Shown in pieces: positions 12,836 through 24,018 of a stretch of 64,000 nt of DNA. The notes under the pieces were generated by a model. The model saw only the letters and a list, made by a program, of their open reading frames with translations, had not been told where the DNA came from and ran no database searches. Each line of letters begins with the position of its first letter. The stretch's first letter is position 1. The position numbers and the translations under genes are program-made. This stretch comes from Augochlora pura (taxonomy: Eukaryota > Arthropoda > Insecta > Hymenoptera > Halictidae), in assembly GCF_028453695.1 (NCBI RefSeq), contig NC_135781.1, positions 33,552,777 through 33,616,776 of the forward strand. The letters are read 5' to 3'.

Positions 12836-13219
12836 AAACGATAATAATTTAAAAAATTCCATTCCAAGAATAAGCACATTTTCTAAAATTATCAAGCAAA
12901 TATTAATGGTCCACCTTCTCGAATTCTTTCCTTACCTAACCTCAAAATTTGATATTCTAATTTCGTCGCGCACGTCGTTGGTTTTCCTGCCGGCTCGCGA
13001 CGCCATCGTTTAAAATTGGCTAATAAGGAATTATTAGGGGTCGCGGCGCCCTTCGGCCGGGTTAATTACGATCAACGGTGTTCCGTAGAAATGTCTGATA
13101 TGGATGTAATATAGAGATTGACCAGGATGACCCAGATATCCCATGGCATGGAATAAGATATATAGGACCCGCCAATCCGAGCGCGGCTCGCGGCAATAGA
13201 CGCGAATACTGTAACCAAC

Positions 13220-13342
13220 ATGGCCGGCGACCAACAACAACTGCAACAACGGATCGCGTCTCTCATTCTCCCCCGTGCATTTCGGCCGTGGTCCTACACT
13301 CTAGCTCTCTTTCTTCATCATTATTACTATTCGAACACATAA
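13220..13342 (+). CDS. Small open frame (40 aa), speculative
   Basis: An ATG in a good insect context (CCAACATGG) starts a frame ending at TAA 13340-13342. The product would begin MAGDQQQLQQRIASLILPRA, i.e. a Gln-rich start, and then run through an aromatic/hydrophobic stretch to a Tyr/His-rich end. It could be a micropeptide, a first coding exon (GT dinucleotides follow CTCCCCC and GGCCGTG) or chance. There is no family match. The minus strand across 13034-13266 is also open in two frames, which lowers confidence. Confidence 0.22.
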   Translation: MAGDQQQLQQRIASLILPRAFRPWSYTLALFLHHYYYSNT

Positions 13343-13841
13343 AAAACGTAACCTGAACTATGTTTAGAAAAATACATGAAAGGTATTTTCTTACGTTCGT
13401 ATTTCCGCATTCACACGGTTTTCGTATCGAGAGAGAGAAAGATCTCGACGGGTACACGTAGAATTCGAAAAACAAGCCCGAACGAGAGATCTTATGATAG
13501 GCAATGATCGATGAGCAGAGCTTTTTACTAAATTTCGTGTCTGAAAATATGCGAAGGACGTTTTCATTCGAATAATAATCCACCGATTACGTCGGAGTCG
13601 ATCGCGACACGCGCTAAGAGCGATAGAAACGCGGCGACAACTGTGCGACAACGTTCTAAGCTCGACGAACAGAGACAATTGTAATTTTCAATAGAACCGG
13701 ATTCGATCGTTCGGTTGTACCCCGCGAACGGGGAGAGCGTATCCCTCGATTATATTCGGCGAAATTAATCGCGTTTGCATATTCAAATGGATCGTAGCCT
13801 GGCCGACGCACGATTTGGATAACAACGAAGTAAATAATCGA

Positions 13842-13985
13842 GTTGGTTAGGGCGGTGAGTTGGTTAGCTGGTTGGTTGGATAGTTGGTCGGTAAGTCGGT
13901 TAGTTTAGTTAATTAATAAGTAAGCGAGTTGGTTAGTCAGTCCGTTAGTTAGTTCGTTAGTTGGTTACTTAATTGATTGATTAGT
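13842..13985. repeat. GTTGGTTAG-type tetranucleotide repeat
   Basis: Irregular GTTG/GTTA/GTTC repeats (for example GTTGGTTAGCTGGTTGG). Simple sequence with no other content. Confidence 0.85.
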
Positions 13986-14131
13986 CAGAGGGGATTAGAT
14001 TAGGGGAGGGTTGGCGCGCGCGCGCGAGCGGTGATTATTGTTCGAATAAAAAAGGCCTGCTCTACTACTGTCACTTTTGCGGTTGAAGAAGATACCTTGA
14101 CGCTTTTTATAGGAGGGTAGCCCCACCACAG

Positions 14132-14295
14132 GCCTACAACCCCCCGCACTCCCGGCAACAGAGGAACTGATGGTGGCGAGGCAGGGGGCCTCCCGACCAC
14201 CACCCCCACGACGTTCCAAGTCACGGCGTCTGCACCCACCTCCACCCCCACCGCCACCGCCACCCCCGGCGGACAACACCACGGCGGCCCCAGGG
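14132..14295 (+). CDS. Candidate Thr/Pro-rich exon, protein unknown
   Basis: From 14133 the plus strand reads PTTPRTPGNRGTDGGEAGGL, then LPTTTPTTFQVTASAPTSTP, TATATPGGQHHGGPRG, almost all with G or C at third positions. Possible boundaries are an acceptor at CCACCACAG|G (14131/14132) and a donor GG|GTACGT at 14296. If real it is a disordered, mucin-like or transcription-factor-type linker. The other plus frame gives poly-proline and the minus frames give poly-glycine or Val/Gly text, so frame choice rests on composition alone. The block directly abuts the 21-bp inverted minisatellite. Confidence 0.35.
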
Positions 14296-14397
14296 GTACG
14301 TTCACGCGCCCCGTTCCCGCGCGGAGCTCCTACTCCTCGAGGGGGGCCCCGCGAGACACCTGATTCGGCTGGCGCAGTCCTCTTCCGAGTCTCCTGC

Positions 14398-14607
14398 AAT
14401 CCATTTTTCAATATCTTTCTTGTGGCTCGCTCAAACCCCTTCCTCTGCCGCGTTTCATTTCTTTTCAATCGAATACACCCCTTTGCAAACAAAATTCATT
14501 TTCCTTTTCGAAATGATTTTCCCATTATTATACGTCATGGTAATACTTTTCGCAAGTCTTATTCACCTTTTGGCAAATTTAATTCACTCATTTGGAATTG
14601 TTTTTGA
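14398..14607 (-). repeat. 21-bp minisatellite, left (inverted) arm
   Basis: Seven clear 21-bp units fill 14461-14607 (for example CCTTTTGGCAAATTTAATTC plus A). Two or three decayed units lie upstream to about 14398. Read on the minus strand they match the right array at 14813-15043, so the two arrays are head-to-head. In the heptad register minus-strand units read like GVYSIEK, with stop codons in decayed units. Confidence 0.8.
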
Positions 14608-14812
14608 ATTTAATTTTTTCGGCTAATTTTAAAAATTCATTATCATTTTATGAGTAATTGTTGGAGATTTGTAGGGCTTAATTATTTCTAAGGAATAGTA
14701 AACGAATGGTAGGTGGTCAGTTTTGACCGTGGAAGGGGTAAGTTTATTTATAATATTTATAACAGTTGGGAGGTTGAGGGAACAATGTAAAAGCAATTTG
14801 GTTCGTAAAGGT
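14608..14812. other. Spacer between inverted 21-bp arrays
   Basis: About 205 bp. It contains the small inverted repeat GGTCAGTTTTGACC and the word GGAAGGGGTAA, which resembles the ends of the TTAA elements elsewhere in this window but lacks an exact TTAA. Confidence 0.5.
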
Positions 14813-15043
14813 GTGAATTTGATTTACAAAAAGGTGAATTCAATTCACAAAGAAGTCAATTTAACTTCCAAAAGGGTGGATTTGATTTACAAAGGGATGG
14901 ATTTAAATCACAAAGAAATGAATTTTATTCCTAAAGGGGTGAATTTAATTTACAAAGAAGTGAATTTAATTCACAAATAGACGAATTTAAATTAGAAAAT
15001 GGCGAATTCAATTTTCGAAAAGGAGAATATCATTTCAAAAATT
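14813..15043 (+). repeat. 21-bp minisatellite, right arm (11 units)
   Basis: Eleven units, each exactly 21 bp. The best are GTGAATTTAATTTACAAAGA plus A and GTGAATTTAATTCACAAATA plus G. Because 21 is seven codons, one frame is open over most of the array and reads VNLIYKE/VNLIHK heptads until a TAG at 14978-14980. Diverged units keep exact length while changing bases, which may mean past selection on the frame or simply a stable array. Confidence 0.93.
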
Positions 15044-15764
15044 GGATATAACCATTTCAGTAAATAATTTGAAATATTTTTTACAATTTTCTCAAGAAAT
15101 CATAGCACTTTTAAAAAGTTCCAATTTACATTTAAAAAGTCCAGAGGAATCGTAGCTGCTATCAGTATGACGTAACAGAAGTGTAACACTTTTGAAATTG
15201 ACCCGATGCTCACCCTGAATCACAGAGGTGCTTTCTATCTCCGCGAACGAAATCGAATGATCCCTCAAAGCACCGTGGACAATGATCAAAGATCCACGAG
15301 GTGTCGGCGCCTTGCTTCTGCACGCGTGTAACAGCTTAGAAAGAAAAATCGAGGACTTTTTTTAACACTGCACGAGTTCTCGACGCGACGTTTTTAAAAT
15401 TTAAGGCGATGCGGTGGGGTCAGCGGTAGAATTATCATAATGCTTGCATCCGTTTTGTTAGGCTGGTTAGTGGGACATCGGCCGGTCTTGCATTTTGTTA
15501 GTATCTGAAACAAGCCAAGGAGAAACATGCGTGTTAATTTCATAATGACAATATTCTTAAGAATTAAATTAAAAGCGCTAAAATAAAAGGTATTAAAATA
15601 TGTTTTAATACTATGATATGAATTTATATAAATAATATATAAAATATATAGAGTTAATATTAATTTTAATACTATAATATTTAATACTGTTTATTTAATA
15701 CCCAGTACTGTTTATTTCATATTCTATACTATTTATTTAATATTAACACAAATATTCTGAGATC

Positions 15765-15840
15765 TTAACACATTCGCGTCGGACTACCCTTATTTTAGGT
15801 TAGATTAAAAACAGAAATTTCTCCTACGCGAATGTACTAA
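15765..15840. mobile_element. Short inverted-repeat element (76 bp)
   Basis: The left end is TTAACACATTCGCGTCGG; the reverse complement of the right end is TTAGTACATTCGCGTAGG. They match at 15 of 18 bases, including ACATTCGCGT exactly. The left flank is TTAA and the right is CTAA, suggesting a small decayed MITE. The interior is only about 40 bp. Confidence 0.5.
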
Positions 15841-16797
15841 AATGAAACTGCGATTTATAACAAAAATCAGGAGATATAATATTAAACAGTGAAGAGATGA
15901 AAAATATTCAAAATTATCAATATATTACATCTAATTTATGAATTAATATCAGCTCATTAAGGGACGAAAAAATTCCCACGTGACTTCAGATTCTTGCAAC
16001 TGACTAAGGAACTTTTATTTCGCACAAAACCGCGCGATCTGCTTAAAAATGTTCACTGGTCCAGCATCCAACGATCGTCTAACATCTAACCATCGTACAA
16101 TGGGAAACATCCTCTCTGATTTTATAGTTCTCCCATACGCAAATATGGGACACGCGTGTATCTGAATATTACACAGGCGGAGAATGGAAAAACGTGAGAG
16201 TGTGCTTTTATCAGTCTATACCGTATGCAAGGAGGTGGGGGTTCACTGCTGGTACACGGTACAATATTCATTGATACCGTAAGGAGCAGCTAACTCTCAC
16301 AAAGGGAAGCAGAGAACAGCGCGTCTCGCCGTTCCCTATGAAAGATATGCTTTATTATGTTTCCTCTCGCGAGCTCATCGGCAATCGCCGGAAGCATCGT
16401 ATCTCCTCTTCCCATCCAAATTCAACGGCGGCAGAGTTCGCCGTACACTAACAAGCTACAATATCCACGTGGAGAGCTATCTTTCTTCCGCATAATAACC
16501 CGTTCTGTTACAGTTCTCTTCGTCCTGGCTTTCCAGGACGCTTTCTAAAGCATCGTTATCCATTCGTTGCCGGAATTTACTTGACGTTTCTGCTGGGTTA
16601 TCTTATTAACAAAGCGATCGGTCCGGAAACGTTCTTTGTTGGAATGGACAGCTAGTATGATATTAATATTAATGTACGTTAGGGGCAAAAGTTATTTTGT
16701 TATAAAAGCTGCGAGAATATTGACAACTCTTAAACTAACCCTTTTACGTTATTACTAGTGTATATTGTTTTATGGCAATGTCAAAACGTGGCATGAT
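15841..16797. other. Non-coding stretch
   Basis: Ordinary mixed sequence. TATAAAAG at 16701 has no supported downstream frame. No gene is called. Confidence 0.45.
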
Positions 16798-16990
16798 ATA
16801 ATATATGCTATACAATGCTATGCTATACTATACCATACCTATACTATGCTATACTATACTATACCATACTAAACTATACCATACTATACAATACTAAACT
16901 ATACCATACTATACATAACTAAACTATACCATACTATACTATACTAAACTATACCATACTATACTATACCGTACTATACTATACTATGCT
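16798..16990. repeat. ACTAT/ATACC pentanucleotide-like repeat
   Basis: Irregular ACTATACTATACCATACTAA repeats, a simple-sequence block typical of this window. Confidence 0.9.
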
Positions 16991-17490
16991 GTGTTCTTCA
17001 ATAAAAAAATCTACCTCGAAATTTCCCCGAGAAATATTTCTATGATATCAAGGATTATAAATAAAAAAATAAGGAACTAATCGCTATCACCTATTAGGTA
17101 ATTCTAGTGTTAAAACGAGTCACTTTACATGACAAATTAACTGCAAAAAAAAATTGAATAATTAAACATTGATTTAAAATAGAATTAATATAGAGTCGAA
17201 TGCGGTAATGTATAGATTAATTAGTTCGTTTGCGAAAGGTCGGCGGAATCGGGAACGGGAACTGAAAGGATGTCCGACGATTCCGTTTAACCTGCTGGGG
17301 CACGATCTAACAAGATTTTGACCCAGCGGTGTCTGCGGATATGTGTGCCCTGTTCCCGCTGACAGAACAAGGCTTATGTTAAAACGATAAAGCCCGGGGT
17401 CGGCGACGGGGTCGTAAAAGTACCACTGAGACGAACATCTTCAAGGATCACTTGGGATGGAAGAGATCTCCTTCGCTGTGCATTTTCTAG

Positions 17491-17493
17491 GTA
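17491..17493 (+). other. Possible recursive-splice-like AG|GT site
   Basis: A pyrimidine-rich run (CCTTCGCTGTGCATTTTCTAG) abuts GTATAT at 17492. This acceptor-donor juxtaposition could act in a long intron, but the donor is weak and such matches occur by chance. Confidence 0.15.
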
Positions 17494-17499
17494 TATTCC

Positions 17500-19656
17500 G
17501 CCGCCTTGGAAAGTGTCGAGGATAGCTTATTCCGATCTCGAACGGAGCACTAAATAAATCTTCGATTGTTCGTCCCGCTTTATGCGTTTCGATTCATCGG
17601 GTGGAAATAAATTTTTGCTAAAACGCATGGACGGCAAATCTATGAAAATCTTGGACTGTAAATCTAAAACTACCGAGTGTCGTAAAATAACGCCTATGAA
17701 AATTTTTATTAAAAAATTACGTGTTTTGGGACAGCAATAAAAATTGCAAGCCCTCGAAATCTAATCGCGATAGATAAAAAAATATTAAAAAGTAAAATTG
17801 GTTACTGTAGATTAGAATTCGAAAAATATTATTTTAAATATGGTACTAGGGATTTTGACAATATTAAAATGAAAAATTAAGAGCCGTTTGTTGCGAGAGT
17901 TCCGCTGTTAAAAAAATCGAAAGACAAACGATGCGTAGGGCTGCATTCCACTAGCAGAACATAGAACGCGTTCTATAGATGCAGATTTATTTGTCTCGCT
18001 TAATCCCTCGATCCGACACACAGTGTGTGTTAAACATAAGTCGTGTCCTGTCCAGCAAAAACCTGCGTAGCACAGGCGAAACGAAATCACGGAAATAGTA
18101 AAATCTGTTCGGTACAATTAGGGACGGCCTTTATTGCAGGGAAATCTGACGGCTCATAATACGAGGCCCGTGTAGTGGTGAGCATTATGCAAGGATTATG
18201 ATGGGCGCAGGACGTTTCATCCCCCTTAATCCCTCCTTCGTGTCCGTTTTAGATGCTGAATACGTTCGATTATCGGGCAGCAATAGCGCAACCGGAAATG
18301 CCAGCCACGCACAGCGCGATTAACGATGCGATAATATATTTGTTTATTTTTTGAAAATATCGCAGCTTCTGCGAAGATTATAAAATCTTTTAGCAATACA
18401 CCTGTGATCACGCGATTCGAGAGTTAGATGAGTAACAAAGAAACATTCTCTGATGAAACTTTTCTCGTTGTCATTGGTGATATTTATGCAAAATGGAAAA
18501 TGTTATAATTATATAAGATAGCAGTAACTATAGATGGTTGTTAAGGTTATGTGCTGTTTCATAATTGTGTTTCAACGCAACTTCAATTTTGGCTAGAATA
18601 TGGTCAGTAAGGAGATTATTCAATCTTAATTATTTATATATTGGGGATGACGATCAGAAGCTGTATGCTACATGAATTATTTCAATCCCTTGCGAACAGG
18701 CTATAGAGGGCTCAGATGCACCAACTCAGTTCTTGTTATAGATGCATAAAATCTGTCACGTTAATAATTACTATTACCACGAAAATTGTCGAAAACTAAC
18801 CTTAAAAATTCCTACAATATAAACATCATTCAATGACCGACACCGGAACTAGGAAATTAAATTTTATCACAGGAAATATTGCAATAACTTTTGTATTCTA
18901 AAATTGAGATTAAATTAATCTAAAATTAATCTAAATAATTATTCTAAAATTACTCTAAAATCTCAATTTATTCCAATATATTACGATAAAAATGGCTTCC
19001 CAAAATTACTAAAAAATTAACCCCTTCCATATGAACCTAACCTGGTATTGTACATGCCATTACGCAACTATTCGAAATTGGTATCAACTTCGCCCGATAC
19101 CGAATCGCAGCAAGAAGGTTAATTGTACAATGTACCCGGTTGTTGAGCAAACATTTCGAGCGCACTTATGATAGTACAAGTAGCGGCGGCGGTGGGTTTC
19201 TCTGGACAGAACGTGTAGAAGTTCTGATTAATACCAATGTTAATGTTACAACGTTCCCGCTGCGAGAGCTAGACGAAAGTTCAGCGCTGCCGACCGCGGC
19301 CGGGCAAGGAAACTCTTTTGGGAATTGTTCAATTTGCATGCGACGACCGACTATTTACTCGTAAACGGCCCCACTGACAAGCGCAAAGAACTCTGCCGCA
19401 GCCTGTTTTCGGGTTTATGTAAACTCCGCGTTTAACAGCGGCCCTGGCTTTAATAACAGCTATCCGCGAACACCCGCGCCTCGCGGTGCTTTTCTTTCGC
19501 CCTCCCATGGTCCAACTCTTTCGATTTTCCTTTTATATCCAGAGTGTATACGTTAGTATTTAGACATTAGTATTATACAGAGTATATTCATCAGAGTTCA
19601 TATGAGTCAGTATATATATTAAAATATATATTATATATGTCAGTATATATATATTA
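17500..19656. other. Non-coding stretch
   Basis: AT-rich with short CpG-rich pieces. An 11-bp inverted repeat, AAATTGAGATT/AATCTCAATTT, lies at about 18900-18970. No gene, tRNA or clear element was seen. Confidence 0.45.
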
Positions 19657-19762
19657 ACATATTCATATATCCCCTGGCTTTTATGCTTTAAAAGTAATTT
19701 GAGCCAAATTTTTGGATAATACCAAATTTTTTTAACATATATTACATATTCATATATCCCCT
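19657..19762 (+). repeat. 19-bp direct repeat pair
   Basis: ACATATTCATATATCCCCT occurs at 19657-19675 and again at 19744-19762. The second copy overlaps the left half of the 28-bp palindrome. Confidence 0.9.
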
Positions 19763-19781
19763 AATGTACATTAGGGGATAT
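19754..19781. repeat. Perfect 28-bp palindrome
   Basis: Each half is ATATCCCCTAATGT or its reverse complement, with no spacer, giving a perfect two-fold dyad. It could extrude as a cruciform, or be the fused ends of a short inverted-repeat element. Confidence 0.95.
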
Positions 19782-19789
19782 CACTATAT

Positions 19790-21160
19790 GTACAATACAT
19801 GAATCAACCACTGAGCAGTTCATTATCGAACCAAAATTAAGTTCTATCTCCCCTCCACGCAACACAGTAAATTCTGTATCATCCCTTCATCCCTCAACAC
19901 GTCTTTTAAAAGACTTTTCATATCACATCATGATCCACTTCTCAGGTGTTCTCTGCAACGAGTCTCGCGACTCGGTGTAATCCCAGAGACCACAACCCGA
20001 TCACGTCTTAGTTGGATGCCAGATCTATCTCTTCCGAAAAAGTTCCTCTCTTATTGCGACTAGCCGCGAGAGACCGAGCGTCTCCATTTGTTGCTCCGCC
20101 TCTCGCCTTCGATCCTTCCTTTTCTCTCTGGATTATACAGTTCCTGAATGTCGGGTTGCCGAAAGGGACGATAAAGAGTATCTCCCGATCGTCTGATTTT
20201 ATTTTCGCTCGCGCTCCTCCGCCCCGGCTCGGAATCTTCCGAACGGGAACATCGAAAGAACCTATCGGCGGATTCGCGCAACTGTTTTCAGGACTCGTTA
20301 CAACTGCGATAACTCTCTCTCAACGAACTTATTGCGGGAGTATCGCGCCGTCTACTCGCCCCGGCGATCCGTCATAACTTCGGAGGTGGAGGGGGAAAAG
20401 CTGTGACGCGAGAGGAACCGAGGAGTTTTCAAGTATATTCGCGAGTTATCAGGAATTCGGTAGAAGTAGGTAGGGGGGAGGTGAAAGAAGAAGAAGAAGA
20501 AGAAGAGGAGCGAGAAGGACGGGGTACAAACTACTCATGAATATTCTATCGAAGGGAGTACGGCGACGAGATTTCGGTGATTCACTGCCACTTAGGACGC
20601 TTTCATATTTATGCGTCCTGGAACGGTGCTAAAACATGGATCTACTAAAACAGCGAGTCTCAGTTGCCGGCTGGTTTTCACGCGTGCCGAGGATGTCGCC
20701 GGGAAGATCACGGATTCTGAATCTCGGCGTTCGGCGCCGCTGCGAATCACCGCTCTTCGTAAATTAGCGTCCGAAAGCCGGGCGTGCAAAGGAGGAGACC
20801 GCGCGCGCGCGCGCGCCTCGTGTCCGCATATTTTGGCGAGCTCTCGCGTGCTTCCGCGCCGCCTTTGCCTCCACGCTCGGTGATCGCGATTAACGTGTCA
20901 TAAACCGCAGGGTTCGGAGCACCGGTTAACAGCACCCGCTAAGCACGCGGAGAGTCCCTTGAGCCCCCGGACCCTTTGCGGACAGTCTCGCCCGGCGTAT
21001 TTTCAACCCGATATTCCTAACGGATGCTAAATTCCTATCTCGCCGTCCTCTCTCCGCCCGCCAGTCGATACTTGTTTAATTAATCCCATTAATGGCTCGC
21101 GGATCTTTACACGGCCGTGGATAGCTCGAATAATTAAGCTGTGCTGTGCGCGCGCTCGGA
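19790..21160. other. CpG-rich island with microsatellites
   Basis: The region is GC- and CpG-rich overall, with an AAG run near 20490-20506 and a GC alternation at about 20797-20814. Frames up to 121 codons have no domain. A promoter or 5' region is possible but no exon is supported. Confidence 0.4.
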
Positions 21161-21393
21161 TGTCCAAGATTATTAATAAATTGATAGTTGCGTCGGTGAA
21201 GGTTTTTATTAAGCTGATAAATTGTAAGACTGAGAATTTTCAATGCTACGATAAATTTATGATATCTTTGCGTCGAAGTGACTTGATAAAAAATTTCTTA
21301 CAAAGAATCTTAATAAATTGAAAAAGGAATCTCGATAATTTGTATCTAGATATCTCTTAATTACACGATATTAATCTCGACAAAAAATTATGT

Positions 21394-21488
21394 AAAAGTA
21401 ATCTTATATTTTCTGCTATAGCACGTGTCATTATTTCAAAAAGTAAAAGTAATATATTTTCTGCTATAGCATGCGTCATTATTTCAAA
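21394..21488 (+). repeat. About 50-bp tandem duplication
   Basis: Two copies containing ATTTTCTGCTATAGCA and GTCATTATTTCAAAAAGTA, at about 21394-21445 and 21446-21488, with a few differences. Confidence 0.9.
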
Positions 21489-21499
21489 AAGTACAAGTA

Positions 21500-22080
21500 A
21501 GTATTGTCAAACTAAAATTCTGCGTCGCTGTATTCGCGTTCGTTGGATTTTCGAGCTTCTCGTTTCGGAATTTATCGGCGTCGACGTCTTTGTTCCGCGA
21601 ATCGGCCTCATCGAAAGTAATCCTTTCTTTTTTTCTCGAATGCCGGAGAGCGCCGCGACAGAGTAATGCAATTTTCGAGTTCGAAATGGCTCGCATGCCT
21701 AAGCCGCGCCACGGTATTTCGGGGGCCGCGTGTTACGCGTGTTATGGAAATTTATGCGACATAAATAGCCGGAATGCAAAATTCCTCGATCATATTCCGA
21801 AATGTTGTATTGTGAATTTTGAAATACGCGGACGCGTATAAATTTGCGCGGCGGCCGCCCGGCCCGCTGTTTCAAATAATAATTAATTCCGACTTGTTTA
21901 TTTTTCGCATACATTACCGGCAATACCTTTTCGCGGAATTATGCGACTCCCTTGACGCGCGACTCGCGAATTGGTGAACGAGCTTCCGATTCGTGTTCGG
22001 TGGGTTCGGTTTTAGGGTTCGTTGAAATTGTGTTGGATCGACGCAATTTTGTTGTCGAAACGATGACGTTTTTATGGATA
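21500..22080. other. CpG-rich stretch without supported gene
   Basis: Several short overlapping frames on both strands, none with a recognisable motif. Confidence 0.4.
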
Positions 22081-22083
22081 AGG

Positions 22084-22500
22084 AGATGTAATAATGGCCG
22101 TAGAAAATATAGAAGATATGAAAACTGTAGAAAATAATGAAACTATAAAATATATAGAAAATATAGAAAATGAGGAAAATATAAAGAATATAGAAAATGA
22201 GGAAAATATAAAAAATATAGAAAATGAGGAAAATATATAGAAAATCTAGAAAATGAGGAAAATGTATAGAAAATCTAGAAAATGAGGAAAATGTATAGAA
22301 AATCTAGAAAATGAGGAAAATATATAGAAAATGAGAAAAATATATAGAAAATATAGAAAATAGGGAAAATATAAAAAATATAGGAAATGAGGAAAATATA
22401 AAAAATATAGAAAATGAGGAAAATATAAAAAAATATAGAAAATATGAAAACTGTAGAAAATGGTGAAACTATAAAATATATGGAAAATGAAATACATAAC
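22084..22500. repeat. AT/GA-rich minisatellite (GAAAATATA...)
   Basis: Repeats of GAAAATGAGGAAAATATA in variable order, with higher-order copies near 22250-22310 (AAATCTAGAAAATGAGGAAA). Open minus-strand frames here (YFLYFPHFLYF-type) are artefacts of the repeat. Confidence 0.92.
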
Positions 22501-22797
22501 AAAAAAATAGGAAATATAGACAATAAAGCAGAATTATTTCCACGAGATTGCTAAAACATATCGAAGAAATATTCGAGGAACGCGTGCCGCGTATTTGCGG
22601 CGAGCCCTGTCGATTGGAATAGAGAAACCGCAACTTTGCGCGATACACAGTAAACAGAGCCCGTGACGTTATCGAATGGGGTTATTCCTTCAATTTCCAT
22701 TACTGATGGAATATAGAAATGCAGCAGACATCTGACGGAGGTTAATTGAGAAATCGACAATTTGTCATGGATATTTCCCGGTGTACGTGACCAAATT

Positions 22798-22821
22798 CCT
22801 CTCTCTCTCTCTCTCTCTCTT
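22798..22821. repeat. (CT)n microsatellite
   Basis: A pure CTCTCT run of about 23 bases. Confidence 0.9.
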
Positions 22822-23211
22822 TCGATCCACGGCTACATCCGCGTGCCCGTTAAAAACGGAGATTCGGCACGTAATTATACCGTGTTCTTATTACAGAACA
22901 GATGCTAGCCCGTTTTTGGCAAGCGCTGCAACTCTCTCGACGACTTAACCTCCACTTCGACGGGGACTCGGCTCAAGCAATTACCAGCGACGAATTGATA
23001 ACGATCTAAATATTGCATCGATTCGAATATTAATAACTCTCTGTTAACACGATATAGGGGATATATTTTTAAACAATTGGAAACAAATTAATTTTAGGAT
23101 ATTTCATTATTCGTCGCGGTAAAATATTTCCGTTTCTCATCGAGTTTACATTTCATTTATTTGCATTTATTCTCCGTTTATTTGCTTTCTCGGTTTTCTG
23201 TATTATGGATT

Positions 23212-23505
23212 GACGAGCTGCCTTAAATTTATTTATATGAAAATAGACTTTCTCATACTGTATATTATACGGACTATTTTACGTAGAATATACTATATTA
23301 AATGGAGAAGATTGCCTCCATTTCTATATCATACATTAACGAGCTGTCATAAATTTATTTACACAAAAATATACTTCCTCGTGCTCTATATCACATAGAA
23401 TATTTTATATACCATATATTCTATAAAACGAAGAAGATTTCCACTGTTCCTATATCATAGATCGACGGCGCCATCTGAAATTTATTTACACAAAAATACA
23501 CCTCG
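23212..23505 (+). repeat. About 125-bp diverged tandem duplication
   Basis: Each copy begins with a GACGAGCTG-like word (23212, 23339, 23463), then AAATTTATTTA and ACACAAAAATA. The first two also share a GAAGATT-then-CTATATCAT block near their ends. There are two full copies and one truncated copy, considerably diverged. Confidence 0.85.
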
Positions 23506-23785
23506 GTTCCACCCCCGAAACCCTCACCGTTATCTTCATCGGAACGTAACGAGCTTCCGAGTAGAGCCAATAACATAAGAATAAAGCGTATCGGCCGGGC
23601 GAAATAAAATACGAGGATAGCGATCGGCTCGTCGGAATCTTATTTTGTAAGCTGTTTATTGTCGCGAGCGAGAAAATTCCGGGGACGTCTGCGCGCGGCC
23701 ACGGGAATGAAATATCCGATCGACCGCTGCGCGACAGTCGTGTAAGGTTTATTCGTTTCCCCTCCTCCCCCCGAAAAGCTATTCT

Positions 23786-23789
<4 letters not shown>

Positions 23790-23828
<39 letters not shown>
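23790..23828. repeat. (TC)n microsatellite
   Basis: 39 bases of pure TC dinucleotide. Confidence 0.97.
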
Positions 23829-23829
<1 letters not shown>

Positions 23830-24002
23830 AACGACTATCTCTTTATATTACCAGCACTTCCCCACTCTGAATTCCGCCGCACGAACATCCTGATGGGCCA
23901 CTTTTCTTTCCTACCCAATCTTCTTCCACGGATTCTCTCTAGTTCCCCGATGTAGAGGTCCCTTTCCGTCTGGTGTTAGCCGTCGATCGAGAGAACGATC
24001 TT

Positions 24003-24018
24003 GGGGGGGGGGGGGGGG
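24003..24018. repeat. Poly-G tract (16 G)
   Basis: An uninterrupted run of 16 G in a CpG-rich neighbourhood. Confidence 0.97.

Noticed and set aside
13034..13266. Minus-strand frames with hydrophobic stretches (possible receptor exon)
   Set aside because: Two frames are open at once, no conserved receptor residues are visible and no convincing splice pair exists.
13842..13985. Telomere-like TTAGG repeats
   Set aside because: Words are GTTG/GTTA mixtures; the insect telomere unit TTAGG is not tandemly repeated.
15406..15480. tRNA-Gly-like 5' half (GGTCAGCGGTAGAATTATC)
   Set aside because: The D-arm/A-box resembles tRNA-Gly but there is no anticodon arm and no GGTTCGAATCC-type B box. At most a decayed tRNA-derived fragment.
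22246..22523. Phe/Tyr/Ile-rich minus-strand frames resembling membrane protein
   Set aside because: Direct translation of the GAAAATATA minisatellite.
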